From positions 186,001-250,000 of the forward strand of contig CAVSDT010000001.1 in NCBI GenBank assembly GCA_963726825.1: a stretch of DNA of 64,000 nt. The letters run 5' to 3'. The position numbers were made by a program, and so were the translations under genes. Below are positions 30,911 to 40,484 of the stretch, piece after piece. Position 1 is the first letter of the stretch, and each line of letters starts with the position of its first letter. The notes under the pieces are model-generated. The model had not been told where the DNA came from, ran no database searches, and saw only the letters and a list, made by a program, of their open reading frames with translations. The DNA comes from DATLGB01 sp963726825 (GTDB lineage: Bacteria > Actinomycetota > Thermoleophilia > Solirubrobacterales > Solirubrobacteraceae).

Positions 30911-32992
30911 ATGATCAGCTTGGGCGTCGACGTCGGCGGTACCAACACGGACATCATCCTCGGCGGGCTGGAGCAGGGCGTCGTCGTCCACAAGCTCCCC
31001 TCGACCAACGACGACCCGGCGCGCGGCACCGTCCAGGGCACGCGCGAGATCTGCGAGCTGGCGGGCATCTCACCGGCCGACATCGGCCTCGTCCTTCACG
31101 GCACCACCGTCGCCACCAACGCGCTGCTCGAGCACGACGGCGGCCGCACGGGGATGCTCACGACGGAGGGCTTCCGCGACATCCTCCACATCGGCCGCCA
31201 CCAGCGCCCGCACAACTTCTCGCTGATGCAGGACATCGCCTACCAGCGCTGGCCGCTGGTGGAGCGCAAGCACCGCAAGACCGTCCCCGAGCGGATCGTC
31301 CCGCCCGGCGAGGTCGCCGTCCCGCTCGACGAAGGCGGCCTGCGTCGAGGCGATCCTCGAGCTCAAGGACTGGGGCATCGACTCGATCTGCGTCTGCTTC
31401 CTGTTCTCGTTCCTGGACCCCAGCCACGAGCGCCGCGCCGGGGAGCTGATCGCCGAGCACCACCCGGAAGCGGAGATCTCGCTCTCCCACGAGGTCGTCG
31501 CGCAGTTCCGCGAGTTCGAGCGCTTCACCACGACCGCGGTCAACGCCTACGTCAAGCCGAAGGTCCGGCGCTACCTCGAGCGCCTCGAGGCGGGCTGGCG
31601 CGAGGCGGGCGTGCGCTGCCCGATCCACGTGATGCAGTCAAACGGCGGCGTCGCCGCGCATCGAGCAGGCCGCCGAGCACGCCGTCAACGTCCTGCTGTC
31701 CGGGCCCGCGGCCGGGCGTGATCGCCGGCCGCCACATCGGCACCACCAACGGGCACGAGCACCTGATCACGCTCGACATCGGTGGCACGTCCGCCGACAT
31801 CGCGGTGATCCCCGGACGGCTGCTGGAGATGAACGCGCGCGAGAGCCAGATGGGCGGCTACCCGATCCTCTCGCCCAAGCTCGACGTCACGCGCGATCGG
31901 CGCCGGCGGCGGCTCGATCGCCTGGAAGCGACGCGGGCGGCGCCTTCAACGTCGGCCCGCGCAGCGCCGGCGCGCAGCCCGGCCCGGCCGCGTACGGCCG
32001 CGGCGGGACCGATCCGACGGTCACCGACGCCCACGTCGTCCTCGGCCGCATCGACCCGGCGAAGTTCCTCGACGGGCGCCTGCCGCTCGATGCCGCCGCG
32101 GCCCGCGACCGCCGTCGAGCGCATCGGCGCGGAGTTCGGGATGGGCGTCGAGCAGGCGGCGCTGGCGATCCTGACGATCGTCAACGCGAACATGGTCCAG
32201 GAGGTGCGCGTGCACTCGGTGCGCCGCGGCTACGACCCGCGCGAGTGCGCCCTCGTCGCCTTCGGCGGCGCCGGCCCGCTGCACGGCTGCGACATCGCCG
32301 AGCAGCTCGAGATCCCCGCGATCCTGCTGCCGCCCGCCCCCGGCATCACCTCCGCGATGGGGCTGCTCGCCACCGACCTCAAGTACGACAACGTGCGCAC
32401 CGTCGGCCTGATGCTCGCCGACGCCGAGCTGCGCCGCCGTCGAGGCACGCGCTTCGACGAGATGGAGGCCGAGCTGCGGCCCCGCTTCGACGGCCACGAG
32501 GGCAGCGCCCCGCACGGTGCACCGCGAGGCGGCGTGCCGCTACGCCGGCCAGGGCTACGAGCTCGCCGCCGACTGCGACACGCTCGGCGAGGACTGGCGC
32601 GAGCGCAGATCGGTGAGAGCTTCCGCTCCCAGCACTTCCACGAGTACGGCTTCGACTTCGCCGGCGACCCGATCGAGATCATCAACCTGCGCGTCGTCGC
32701 GACCGCCGAGATCCCGACGCGGCCGCACCACCCGCGTCCCGGCGGGCGAGCACGACGCGGCGCACGCGGCGACGGGTGCGCGCGGACGTCGTCTTCGCCG
32801 ACGGCGCCGGCGGGCACGCGACGCACGAGGTCACGACCTACGACCGCGGCCTGCCTGCTGGCGGGCAACCGCATCGCCGGCCCCGCGGTCGTGCACGAGA
32901 TGGACTCGACGTCGTCATCTCCCCCGGCTGGGAGGGCGAGGTGCTCGGGGACGGCGACGATCCGGCTGACGACGACGGAGGCGGCGCGATGA
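30911..32992 (+). CDS. hyuA: HyuA-type hydantoinase A / oxoprolinase subunit (copy 3), frameshifted
   Basis: ATP-binding alpha subunit, about 690 residues. ATG 30911 gives MISLGVDVGGTNTDIILGGL. LHGTTVATNALLEHDGGRTG, FREFERFTTTAVNAYVKPK, the second phosphate loop LDIGGTSADIAVIP, RGYDPRECALVAFGGAGPLH, and a C-terminal SPGWEGEVLGDG-like end are visible. Single extra bases are easy to place near 31,345, 31,660, 31,715, 31,893 and 32,110. The stop overlaps the hyuB3 ATG (ATGA, 32989-32992). No ribosome-binding site; a TACGAT box ends 6 bases before the ATG. Divergent from the GAF-acetamidase pair under operator site 4. Confidence 0.9.
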   Translation: MISLGVDVGGTNTDIILGGLEQGVVVHKLPSTNDDPARGTVQGTREICELAGISPADIGLVLHGTTVATNALLEHDGGRTGMLTTEGFRDILHIGRHQRPHNFSLMQDIAYQRWPLVERKHRKTVPERIVPPGEVAVPLDEGGLRRGDPRAQGLGHRLDLRLLPVLVPGPQPRAPRRGADRRAPPGSGDLALPRGRRAVPRVRALHHDRGQRLRQAEGPALPRAPRGGLARGGRALPDPRDAVKRRRRRASSRPPSTPSTSCCPGPRPGVIAGRHIGTTNGHEHLITLDIGGTSADIAVIPGRLLEMNARESQMGGYPILSPKLDVTRDRRRRRLDRLEATRAAPSTSARAAPARSPARPRTAAAGPIRRSPTPTSSSAASTRRSSSTGACRSMPPRPATAVERIGAEFGMGVEQAALAILTIVNANMVQEVRVHSVRRGYDPRECALVAFGGAGPLHGCDIAEQLEIPAILLPPAPGITSAMGLLATDLKYDNVRTVGLMLADAELRRRRGTRFDEMEAELRPRFDGHEGSAPHGAPRGGVPLRRPGLRARRRLRHARRGLARAQIGESFRSQHFHEYGFDFAGDPIEIINLRVVATAEIPTRPHHPRPGGRARRGARGDGCARTSSSPTAPAGTRRTRSRPTTAACLLAGNRIAGPAVVHEMDSTSSSPPAGRARCSGTATIRLTTTEAAR

Positions 32993-34770
32993 GCACCGAG
33001 ATCGCACATCGACCCGGTGCAAGATGCAGATCATCGGGGGCGAGCTCGACTCGATCGCCAAGGAGATGGCGCACCAGCTGATCCGCAGCTCGCACTCCGT
33101 GCTCATCCGCGAGTCCGAGGACATCGGCGCCGCGCTCCTCAACACGCGCTGCGAGGAGATCGCCGAGTCCGACAACACGCCGTTCCACGTCGGCTCGCTC
33201 GTCGCCTACACGCAAGGGCATGCTCGAGACCGTCGCACAAGCGCAACATCGAGCTCCGGCCGGGCGACGTGCTGATGCACAACCACCCGTACCTCGGCGC
33301 GAGCCACTCGCTCGACATCGCGGTGATCGTCCCGATCTTCGCTCGACGGCGAGCTGATCGCCTTCTCGGCCAACACCGCGCACCACCTCGACATCGGCGG
33401 CGCCTAGCCGGGCGCCGCGGTCGACCTGTTCGACATGTACGCCGAGGGCCGCATCTTCAACGCGACGTTCATCGACCGCGAGGGCGTCCGCGACGACAAC
33501 ATGTGGTTCTTCTTCGAGGACAACAACCGCGCGCCGCGCGAGGTCATGGGCGACCTGTCCTGCCAGATCGCCGCGGCCCAGCACGGCGCGCGCCGCCTCG
33601 GCGGCCTCGTCGCGAAGCACTCCTGGCCCGTCGTCGAGGCCTACTCCGAGGCGCTGATCGACTACTCCGAGCGCATGCTGCGTGCCGAGATCGCCAAGAT
33701 CCCCGACGGCCGCTACCGCGCCGAGGGCTGGCTCGACGACGACGGCATCACCCGCGGTGTGCCCGAGAAGCTCGCGGTCACGGTGATCGTCGAGGGCGAA
33801 GACGTGACCGTCGACCTCACCGAGTCACCGCCGCAGCGCGCCAACGCGCTCAACACCCCCTACGGCGGCTCGACGCTGGTCGGCGTCTACAGCCTGTTCC
33901 GCACGCTGCTGCTCGACACGTTCCTCACCGACGCCTACGTGCCGGGCAACTCGGGCGGCTTCCGGCCCATCACGGTCATCGCGCCCGAGGGCTGCATCTT
34001 CAACCCGCGCTTCCCCGCCGCGACGCAGATCCGCTTCAACCCGATCAACCGCGTCGCCGACCTGATCCTCCAGGCGCTGGCGCCCGTCATGCCCGACCGC
34101 ACGACGGCGGGCAACTCGGCGCAGCTCAACGGCATGTACATGAGCGGGACCTACGACGACGGCAGCTACTGGATCACGATCGAGGTCGACGAGGGCTCCT
34201 ACGGCGGGCGTCCCGGGAAGGACGGGATGGACGCGGTCGACTGCCTGTCGGCGAACATCCGCAACCAGCCGATCGAGGACATCGAGATGCACCTGCCGTT
34301 CCGCTTCTACCGCTACGAGCTGATCGAGCGGGAGTTCGGGCACGGAGAGTGGCGCGGCGGCACCAGCGCGGTGCGCGACTACGCGTTCCTGACCCCCTCC
34401 GTCGTCACGACCGAGTCCGAGCGCCACGCCGACATCGACCCGCCCCCAGGCGTCTTCGGCGGCACCTCCGGGCGGCCCGGCCGCTTCTGGCATCACCGGC
34501 GCCGACGGCTCACGCGAGCAGATGCACTCCAAGGTCAACGCCTACCGCTTCGCCGCCGGCGACCGCCTCGTCATCGAGGGCGTCACGAGCGGCGGCTACG
34601 GCGACCCGCTGGACCGCGAGCCCGCCCGCGTCCTCAGCGACTGCCTGGACGAGCTGATCTCCGCGGAGCAGGCGCGCGACGTCTACGGCGTCGTCGTCGA
34701 CGGCCGGGCGTTCGACGCCGCCGCCACCAAGAGCTGCGCGCCCAGAAGCGGGCCGCGATCACCACGAGGA
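32989..34770 (+). CDS. hyuB: HyuB-type hydantoinase B / oxoprolinase subunit (copy 3), frameshifted
   Basis: Partner of hyuA3, about 590 residues. An early shift hides the DPVTMQIIGGELDSIAKEM-like start. Then come AHQLIRSSHSVLIRESEDIG, NHPYLGASHSLDIAVIVPIF (metal-site region), PYGGSTLVGVYSLFRTLLLD, DEGSYGGRPGKDGMDAVDCL, GHGEWRGGTSAVRDYAFL and TSGGYGDPLDREPARVL. At 33406-33408 a TAG stands where paralogues have an aromatic residue (GGS-Y-PG), which is either a base error or a nonsense mutation. From 33435 to about 34,485 the frame is clean. The exact stop before the next gene (34,786) is not resolved. Confidence 0.88.
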
Positions 34771-34785
34771 CAGGAGCGTTCGACG

Positions 34786-35662
34786 ATGCCCTTCGCCGAC
34801 GTCGGCGACGTCCGCCTCTACTACGAGTTCACGGGCCCGCAGGACGAGCCGCTGATCCTGCAGTTCGGCGGCTCGCTGTTCGGCCGCGCAGAACTTCGAC
34901 ATGCGTCAACGACGGCTTCCGCGAGCGCTTCCGACTGCTCAGCTTCGACGCCACCGGCTACGGACGCTCGACGCCAGCCCCTGACGAGCTACTCCGTCGA
35001 GGGCTGGGCCGACGAGGCCGCCGGCGCTGCTCGACGCGCTCGGGCATCGACCGCGTCCTCACCCACGGCACGTCGATGGGCGGCATGGTCGGCATCGCGT
35101 TCACGGCCAAGTACCCCGACACGACGCATCGCCGTCCTGCGCCGACTGCGGCATGGTCGCGCTGCGACACCTACCGGCGGCTGCTCTTTCGCAACTGGCG
35201 CCAGCAGTGCGAGGCGCTGCCGATGGACGACTTCTGCGACCTGCTCACGATCCAGGCGGTCGGCGCGGAGTTCGTCGAGGAGCCAACCCCGAGCGTCTTC
35301 GACGCGGTCAAGCGGATCGTCAACGCGAACTCGCCGTACACCGTGCGCCAGGCCTGCCTGGCGATGGAGACGCATGGACCTCGAGCACCTCGTCGACGAC
35401 ATCCGGCGTCCGCTCCTGCTCACGAACGGCAGCACGGACATCATGACGCCGCGCGAGCTGGCCCCGTCGGGCTTCAGCGCCGCGCCAGGTCGCCGAGCGC
35501 GTGCCGGACTGGGCGCGACTGCACGAGTTCCCCGACATCGGCCACGCCGACCTGCTCGAGATCCCCGACGAGGCGGTGCGGGTCGTCACAGCGTTCTTCG
35601 AGGAGGTGCTCGCCGACGAAGGCGACGGGGCCGGCGTCTACGCCGACCTCGGGTCGACGTAG
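34786..35662 (+). CDS. alpha/beta hydrolase A
   Basis: MhpC-like alpha/beta-fold hydrolase of about 290 residues. ATG 34786 (MPFADVGDVRLYYEFTG) has AGGAG about 9 bases upstream. FGGSLFGR corresponds to the oxyanion region, SFDATGYGRST follows, and the nucleophile elbow is HGTSMGGMVGIAFTAKYPD. The acid lies in LLLTNGSTDIMTPREL, and the His in FPDIGHADLLEIPDEA. Several indels occur between 34,890 and 35,510. The last gene of the hyuAB3 plus operon, converging with hydrolase B, which shares the HGTSMGGM elbow. It could hydrolyse an ester, a lactone or a C-C bond; undecided. Confidence 0.82.
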
Positions 35663-35676
35663 GCCCCGGCGGCACG

Positions 35677-35700
35677 CGGGCGCCGCTCAGGCGGCGCCCG
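35677..35700. terminator. 10-bp GC hairpin between convergent hydrolase genes
   Basis: CGGGCGCCGC (35677-35686), loop TCAG, GCGGCGCCCG (35691-35700). The loop holds the stop codon of the minus-strand hydrolase once one extra G is removed. No T-run; probably bidirectional. Confidence 0.55.
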
Positions 35701-36531
35701 GCGTGGCTGTTGAAGAACGCCGTGACCGCCTGCGCGTGGTCTTCGGTGCTGTCGAAGATCGTCGAGTGGTTGCCGCCCTTGACGACGTAGGTCTCGCCGT
35801 TGGGGAGGTTGTCGGCGATCCACTGCTGGCCGGCGCCGTCGGGGCCCTGGTCCCACGGGGTCATGACGTCCTCGTCGCCGCCGAGGACCAGCGCCGGCGA
35901 GGTGATCTTCTTGACCCAGTCGCGGTTGTCCATCGCGTTCATGGCCTCGCAGGCCGCGATCATGACCGCGGTCCTCGTTGGCGTCACGCAGGATCTGCTG
36001 GATGACCTCGACGCCCGGCCTGCCCCTCCGGCGTGGCCATGTAGGCGCGCGAGAGGCACTGCCAGGAGATCAGCTCGGCGAGGATGCGGCTGCCGCAGCC
36101 CTGGAGCTTCGATCAGGTCGATCCAGTTCTTGAACACCAGCCGGCCCGCAGAAGCCGAGCTTGGCCGCGGCGCAGTTGATCACGACCGACTGCACGCGAT
36201 CGGGGTACTTGCCGGCGACGACCGTCGCGACCATGCCGCCCATCGACGTGCCGTGGATGTGGGCCTTCTCGATGCCGAGGGCGTCCAGCATGCCCGATGG
36301 CGTCGTCGGCCCAGACCTCGAGGTCGTAGTGCTGCTCGGGCTTGTCGGAGCCGCCGTAGCCCCGCTGGTCGTAGTCGATGCAGCGGAAGCCGCTCGGCTG
36401 AGGATCGGCGTGATCGGGCCGAAGTTGAAGTGGCCGAAGCCGGAACCGTGGATCTGCAGGACCGGCTCGCCATCGCCGGTGATCTCGTGCCACAGCCTGG
36501 CGCCGCTGACCTCGATGAGATCGCCCGACAT
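35687..36531 (-). CDS. alpha/beta hydrolase B
   Basis: Alpha/beta-fold hydrolase of about 280 residues. ATG 36531 opens MSGDLIEVSGARLWHEITGD. LQIHGSGFGHFNFGPITPIL contains the oxyanion HG. The nucleophile elbow is HIHGTSMGGMVATVVAGKYP, the acid is in LVLGGDEDVMTPWDQGPDG, and the His is in VVKGGNHSTIFDSTEDHAQ. Indels occur near 36,400, 36,300, 36,140, 36,110 and 35,690. It shares the HGTSMGGM elbow and general length with hydrolase A, so it is probably a paralogue with a related substrate. Divergent from the MFS transporter under operator site 5. Confidence 0.82.
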
Positions 36532-36551
36532 TGCTTCTCCCGTCGTCAGTT

Positions 36552-36581
36552 GTTCCGAGGAACGCAGTATATGTCGGACAT
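36552..36581. promoter_or_regulatory. operator site 5 with -10 box and a second dyad, hydrolase B/MFS divergent promoter
   Basis: ATGTCGGACAT (36571-36581) is a perfect consensus copy. On the minus strand its last T is the first base of TATACT (36571-36566), facing hydrolase B. On the plus strand the site starts with the probable MFS start codon (MSDI). A separate palindrome, GTTCCGAGGAAC (36552-36563), lies between the site and the hydrolase start. Confidence 0.7.
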
Positions 36582-37834
36582 CAGCCTCTTGACCAGTCCA
36601 CCGCGCAAATCGGCAGCGCGCCGTCGCGGGCCCTTGGCAGCTGCTGTGGGTCGCGTTCGCCGCGCAGGCCGGCGATCTCGTTCGTCGAGCTCGGCATCCC
36701 GGTTCTCGCGCCGTTCATCAAGGACGACCTCCGGCTGAGCGCCTTCGCGCGTCGGGATCGTCGTCACCTCGCTCAACGTCGGGCGCTTCGATCGGCTCGG
36801 TCCCCGCCGGCCAGCTTGCGGACCGCCTCGGTGAGCGCCTGCGTGCTCGTCGGCCAGCGGCCTGGGCCTGGCGGTGTTCGCCGCGGCTCGGCGCCGCCGG
36901 GCTGCTACGGCGTGCTGCTCGTCGCGCTGGTCGCTGCGGGGATCTTCAGCGGCGCCGCGACCCCGGCGGGCTCACGGCTCGTGCTCGCGGCGTTCCCGCG
37001 TGAGCGGCGCGGGCCTGCCGATGGGCATCCGCCAGGCGGCGATCCCGCTCGGCGCCCTCGGCGCGTCGATCGCGCTCCCGCTCGTCGCGACGGCATCGGG
37101 GCTGGCGTTGGACGCTCGCCATCGGCGCCCTGATCCCGCTGCTCGGCTGCCTGCCGGCGCTGGCCGCTGCGCTTCCCGCCGATGGAGCCGGCGGCGGCGC
37201 CACGGGCCTGTCCGCGCTGCGCGAGATCGCGCGCAACCGCAAGATCCTCTACGCCGGGCTGTGGGCGCTGCTGTTCGTCGGCGGCCAGTACGCGCTGCTG
37301 ACCTACCTCGCGCTGTACCTCGAGCAGGACCTGGGCGTGGCCCGCACCCGGCGTTCGCCCTGCTGGCCCTCTCGACGCTCACGGGGTTCGCCGGGCGCCT
37401 CGCCTGGGGCTGGGCCAGCGACCGGTTCTTCGGCAGCCGCGCCGCCCCGTCCTCGTGGTGATCTCCCTCTCCGGCGTCGTCTCGCACGGCGCTGCTGGCC
37501 GCGGCGACGCCCGGGCTCGGCGTGATCGTCGCCGGCCTCGGCGCCGCGCTCGCGCGGCTTCTGCCTCATCGGCTGGCAGGGGCTATGGGTGACGATGGTC
37601 TCCGAGCTCGCGCCCGAGGGCAGCTCCGGCACCGCCGTCGGCTACGCGCTGCTGTTCACGAACGCCGGGATCATCGTGCTGGCCACCGCTGCTCGGCCTC
37701 ACTCGCCGACCTGACGGGCAGCTTCCGCTGGTCCTGGGCTGGTCTCGGCGCGCGCTCGCTCCTGATCGCCCTGATCCCGTCCTGGCGGCGATCAAGCGGC
37801 AGAACCCTATGTCCGACATTGGTCTTTCAGGTAA
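36571..37834 (+). CDS. major facilitator superfamily transporter, frameshifted
   Basis: Membrane transporter of about 400-420 residues, with 12 hydrophobic segments readable across frames. Examples: VELGIPVLAPFIKDDLRL, GVLLVALVAAGIFSGAATPA, MGIRQAAIPLGALGASIALP, YAGLWALLFVGGQYALLTYL and LTGFAGRLAWGWASDRFFG (the second-half GxxxDR loop). The proposed ATG 36571 lies in the operator with no ribosome-binding site; no better start is visible. The end is uncertain: the most likely frame ends near LAAIKRQ around 37,800, and a TAA at 37,832 is the nearest stop. Likely imports a carboxylate or amide substrate; ligand unknown. Confidence 0.75.
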
Positions 37835-37837
37835 GGT
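37809..37837 (+). promoter_or_regulatory. operator site 6 upstream of CaiB-2
   Basis: ATGTCCGACAT (37809-37819) is a perfect copy 27 bases before the CaiB-2 ATG. TAAGGT (37832-37837) fits a TANNNT -10 whose -35 would fall on the operator. No ribosome-binding site precedes the ATG at 37,847, so a very short or absent leader is likely. Confidence 0.6.
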
Positions 37838-37846
37838 TCGCTGGCC

Positions 37847-39067
37847 ATGGCCCTCCCGCTCGCCGACGTCCGGATCATCGCGATCGAGCAGTACGGCGCC
37901 GGCCCGTGGGGCACGCTGCAGCTCGCCGACCTCGGCGCCGAGGTGATCAAGATCGAGGATCCCGCCGTCGGCGGGGACGTCGGCCGCTACGTGCCGCCGT
38001 TCGCCGGAGGGCGAGGACTCGCTGTTCTTCGAGACGTTCAACCGCAACAAGAAGTCGCGTCTCGCTGGACCTGCGCAGTCCGCGCGGGCGCGAGGTCTTC
38101 GAGCGGCCTCGTGGCCGGCTGCCGACGCGGTCTACTCGAACCTGCGCGGCGACCAGCCGGCGCAAGCTGCGAGATCACCTACGACGACCTGCGCGACATC
38201 AACCCGGCGATCGTCTGCTGCTCGCTGTCGGGCTTCGGCATGACCGGCCCGCGCCGCGACGGAGCCGGGCTACGACTACATCATGCAGGGCATGGCCGGC
38301 TGGATGAGCCTGACCGGCGAGCCCGGCGGGCCGCCGACCAAGAGCGGCCTGTCGCTCGTCGACCTCTCCGGCGGCTACGTCTCGGCGATCGCGCTGCTCG
38401 GCGGCCTGTGGCGGGCGCGCCGCGACGGCGTCGGCTGCGACTGCGACATCTCGCTGTACGAGACGGCGCCCTGCACCAGCTCATGTACGTCGGGACCTGG
38501 ACGGCCAACGGCGGCTACACGCCGACGCGCATGCCCGAGTCCGCCCACCCGTCGATCGTCCCCTTCCAGGCCTTCGCGACCGCCGACGGCTGGATCACCG
38601 TCGCCTGCGCCAAGCAGAAGTTCTACGAGCTGCTGTGCGACGCGCTCGACCGCGCGGACCTGATCGCCGACCCGCGCTTCGCCGACTTCGCCGCCGCGCA
38701 ACGCCAACCGCGAGGAGCTGCTGCCGCAGCCTGCGTGCGGTCTTCGCGGGGCGCACGACCGACGAGCTGGCTCGACGATCCTCGCGGCGGCCGGCGTGCC
38801 CGCACGGGCCGATCTACGACGTCGCCGAGGCGCTCGAGGACCCGCACGCGCTCGCGCGCGACGACGTCGTCGAGATCGAGCACCCGCGCTTCGGCGCGGT
38901 CCGCCAGATCGCCTCGCCCCTGCGCGTCGGCGACGAGCCCGATCCCGCTGCGCCGCGGCCCGCACCGCGGCGAGCACACCGACGCGGTGCTGCGCGAGCT
39001 GTGCGGCTACGGCGACGAGGACCTGGCCGCGCTGCGCGCCGGCGGGACCTTCGGACCTGCCGGCTGA
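37847..39067 (+). CDS. CaiB/BaiF family CoA-transferase, copy 2, frameshifted
   Basis: About 405 residues. ATG 37847 gives MALPLADVRIIAIEQYGAGP, then WGTLQLADLGAEVIKIEDPA, AIVCCSLSGFGMTGP, DYIMQGMAGWMSLTGEPGGP (in one frame), PTKSGLSLVDLSGGYVSAIA (family active-site region with Asp), a QLMYVGTWTANGGYTPTRMP stretch and AFATADGWITVACAKQKFYE. Indels lie near 38,010, 38,105, 38,160, 38,270, 38,470 and from 38,700 on. Belongs to the L-carnitine/succinyl-CoA-type transferases. It has its own operator site, apart from the MFS gene. The acceptor acid is unknown. Confidence 0.85.
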   Translation: MALPLADVRIIAIEQYGAGPWGTLQLADLGAEVIKIEDPAVGGDVGRYVPPFAGGRGLAVLRDVQPQQEVASRWTCAVRAGARSSSGLVAGCRRGLLEPARRPAGASCEITYDDLRDINPAIVCCSLSGFGMTGPRRDGAGLRLHHAGHGRLDEPDRRARRAADQERPVARRPLRRLRLGDRAARRPVAGAPRRRRLRLRHLAVRDGALHQLMYVGTWTANGGYTPTRMPESAHPSIVPFQAFATADGWITVACAKQKFYELLCDALDRADLIADPRFADFAAAQRQPRGAAAAACVRSSRGARPTSWLDDPRGGRRARTGRSTTSPRRSRTRTRSRATTSSRSSTRASARSARSPRPCASATSPIPLRRGPHRGEHTDAVLRELCGYGDEDLAALRAGGTFGPAG

Positions 39068-39077
39068 GCGCGCCCCG

Positions 39078-40481
39078 TCAGACCGCCGGCCAGGCGGCGT
39101 CCGGCCGGCGCAGGTGCCAGTCGGTCGTGCGCTGGTAGCCGGCGGCCAGACGCAGGACGGTCGCGTCCGCGAACGGCCGGCCGATCAGCTGCATGGACAC
39201 CGGCAGGCCGTCCACGAAGCCGGCGGGCACGGCGAGGGCCGGAACGCCGGCCGTGACCCACATCGCGGTGACCCGCGCCAGCACGGCCGTCATCGCGAGC
39301 GGATCGCTCTCGGCGGCGGTCGGCGCAGAGCGCCCCGAGGCGGGGAGCAGCAGCGCGTCGAAGCCCGCCAGGCTGTCGAGCACCTGGCGGCGCCAGGTGC
39401 GCTGCCACTGGCGCAGCTCGCCGTAGCGAGCGCCCGTGATGCCCTCCCCGCGGCGCAGCCGCGCCAGCACGTCGGGGGCGAACACCTCCGGGGTGTCGCG
39501 CAGCCGATCGGCGTGGTAGGCCGCGGCCTCCGCGAGGAGCAGCTCCGCGGTGCGGTCGTTGGCGTCCGCACCGCCGTCGAGCTCGACGGCCTCGAGCGTG
39601 ACGCCGAGCTCCGCGAACCGCTCCCCGGCCGTGCGCAGCGCCGCCGCGTAGCCGGTCTCGAGGCCGTCCGTCGACCACCCGCCGAGGACGCCGACCCGCA
39701 GGCCTCGGACGTCCTCGTGGCAGGCGGCGACGTAGTCGTCGACCGGCACGTCCAGGGTGACCGGGTCGGCGTGGTCGTAGCCGGCGATGACGGCGAACAC
39801 GGCCGCGACGTCCTCCGCCCGCCGTGCGAGCGGCCCGATGGTGTCGAGCGTCCAGGAGACCGGGATCGATCCGCGGTTGGACACCCGCCCAGTCGACGGC
39901 CGCAGTCCCACGCAGCCGTTGAGCGCCGCCGGCAGGCGAATCGAGCCGCCGGTGTCGGTCCCGAGCGTCGCCTGCGCGAGGTCGGCGCCGATCGCCGCGC
40001 CCGAGCCGCCGCTTGACCCACCGCTCACGCGCGTCGGGTCCCACGGGTTGTGGACGTCGCCGAAGTGGATGTTCTGGTTGGTGGCCCCGATCGCCCACTC
40101 CGACATGCTGAGCTTGCCGACGAGCACCGCGCCCGCCGCCCGCAGCGCCGCGTAGACCGGCGCGTCGGTGTCGGCGACCGTCTGCGCGTGCACCGTGGTC
40201 CCGACGGTCATCCCGACGCCGGCCACCGCGATGTTGTCCTTGAGCGCGACCTGCACGCCCGCCAGCGGGCCTGGATCGCGGCCCGCGGCGACCGCGGCGT
40301 CGACCGCCGCGGCCTGCTCGAGCGCGAGCTCGGACGTGACCGTCCGGAACGCGTTGAGGCCGGCCGCCGCCGCGATCCGCGCGAGGCGCGCCTCGGCCAG
40401 CTCGACGGCCGAGACGTCCCCCGCCTTCACGGCGGCGGTCGTCTCGGCGATCGAGCGGTCCGGCAGGTCCTCCTGCGTCAC
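39078..40481 (-). CDS. amidase signature family hydrolase (copy 2)
   Basis: Intact 467-residue amidase. The GTG start is 3 bases after the hyuB4 stop, so it is translated with hyuAB4. Catalytic set: Lys in LAGVQVALKDNIAVAG, cis-Ser in RVSGGSSGGSGAAIGADLA, and nucleophile Ser in LGTDTGGSIRLPAALNGCVG. Also GKLSMSEWAIGATNQNIHFG and C-terminal GLPVSMQLIGRPFADATVL. It probably hydrolyses the N-carbamoyl or amide product of HyuAB4. It differs from amidase 1 in the substrate loops. Nearly touches CaiB-2 tail to tail (10 bases apart). Confidence 0.92.
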   Translation of the reverse strand: MTQEDLPDRSIAETTAAVKAGDVSAVELAEARLARIAAAAGLNAFRTVTSELALEQAAAVDAAVAAGRDPGPLAGVQVALKDNIAVAGVGMTVGTTVHAQTVADTDAPVYAALRAAGAVLVGKLSMSEWAIGATNQNIHFGDVHNPWDPTRVSGGSSGGSGAAIGADLAQATLGTDTGGSIRLPAALNGCVGLRPSTGRVSNRGSIPVSWTLDTIGPLARRAEDVAAVFAVIAGYDHADPVTLDVPVDDYVAACHEDVRGLRVGVLGGWSTDGLETGYAAALRTAGERFAELGVTLEAVELDGGADANDRTAELLLAEAAAYHADRLRDTPEVFAPDVLARLRRGEGITGARYGELRQWQRTWRRQVLDSLAGFDALLLPASGRSAPTAAESDPLAMTAVLARVTAMWVTAGVPALAVPAGFVDGLPVSMQLIGRPFADATVLRLAAGYQRTTDWHLRRPDAAWPAV

Positions 40482-40484
40482 CCG

